Positions 5,103 through 5,146 of a DNA stretch of 5,146 bases are shown here, in pieces. The translations under genes were made by a program, and so were the position numbers. The notes under the pieces were generated by a model. That model had not been told where the DNA came from and did not search any database. It saw only the letters and a program-made list of their open reading frames with translations. Numbering within the stretch: position 1 is the stretch's first letter; every line of letters starts with the position of its first letter. The stretch lies in the NCBI GenBank assembly GCA_021737115.1, contig JAIPER010000295.1, positions 1 to 5,146 of the forward strand. The letters are read 5' to 3'. The stretch comes from Desulfohalobiaceae bacterium (GTDB taxonomy: Bacteria > Desulfobacterota > Desulfovibrionia > Desulfovibrionales > Desulfothermaceae).

Positions 5103-5146
5103 GTTGATCAAGGATGAAACGTTTTGTGGGGATGCTGGAATTCCCA

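Larger units (their letters stand above)
4794..5146. other. Right-hand region without a convincing complete gene
   Basis: About 350 bases follow the divergent promoter block. No frame on either strand here shows a recognisable protein. A 22-codon plus-strand frame at 4903-4971 (MSIDQLSAKSPLQVISCCAS...) has a good AGGAG at 4889-4893, 9 bp before the ATG. After its TAG the same frame stays open through 5146, but the residues match nothing I know. An 11-codon frame from ATG 5114 runs off the edge with AAGG directly against the start, too close to support a call. Short repeats at 5017-5037 and 5047-5102 suggest a non-coding repeated element. A leader of a gene beyond the edge, a small RNA, or a gene remnant are all possible. 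Confidence 0.5.

Noticed and set aside
5114..5146. Start of a new plus-strand gene (ATG at 5114, MKRFVGMLEFP)
   Set aside because: Only eleven codons are visible, and the AAGG lies directly against the ATG, leaving no spacer. It cannot be supported from this window.

Overview
The window is about 50% G+C by eye. It reads as chromosomal DNA from a Gram-negative proteobacterium with an outer membrane, since two genes carry lipoprotein signal peptides with no inner-membrane-retention Asp after the cysteine. The gene content and repeat style would suit a sulfate-reducing deltaproteobacterium (Desulfovibrionales-like), but that placement is a tentative inference. No rRNA, tRNA, CRISPR array or transposase gene is visible.

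Left part (1-2381, minus strand, read right to left): a tightly packed three-gene operon. First comes a lipoprotein with a coiled coil and a retropepsin-like 'ATP-dependent zinc protease' (RimB-type) domain. Next is a membrane protein with a catalytically dead periplasmic transglutaminase domain fused to seven transmembrane helices. Last are the first 13 codons of what looks like the alpha-L-glutamate ligase-like ATP-grasp protein, cut by the window edge. The junctions are a 1-base TAATG overlap and a 1-base gap, so the three are very probably co-translated. This is a recognised but poorly understood conserved gene set. The domains suggest a cytosolic amino-acid/peptide ligase, a membrane protein with a periplasmic substrate-binding domain, and an envelope-anchored peptidase acting on a shared substrate.

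Middle (2382-3572): a 318-bp intergenic region with promoter-like sequences for both directions. It is followed on the plus strand by a lipoprotein with an LEA type 2 (WHy) domain, then by a 49-codon single-pass membrane protein with a good ribosome binding site.

Right part (3573-5146): a minus-strand P-loop ATPase of the archaeal-type ATPase_2/AAA_16 kind with a C-terminal winged-helix-like region, convergent with the small membrane gene. It is preceded by an unusual regulatory block at 4747-4793. There, two sigma70-type promoters of the same form (TTGACA, 17-bp spacer, AATAAT) lie on opposite strands and overlap, and a 29-bp near-perfect palindrome covers the minus-strand -10 and the plus-strand -35. 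The remaining plus-strand stretch to the window end holds no convincing complete gene, but it has a 7-bp tandem repeat and a two-stem nested inverted repeat. The symmetric overlapping promoter block and what lies to its right are the least explained parts of the window.
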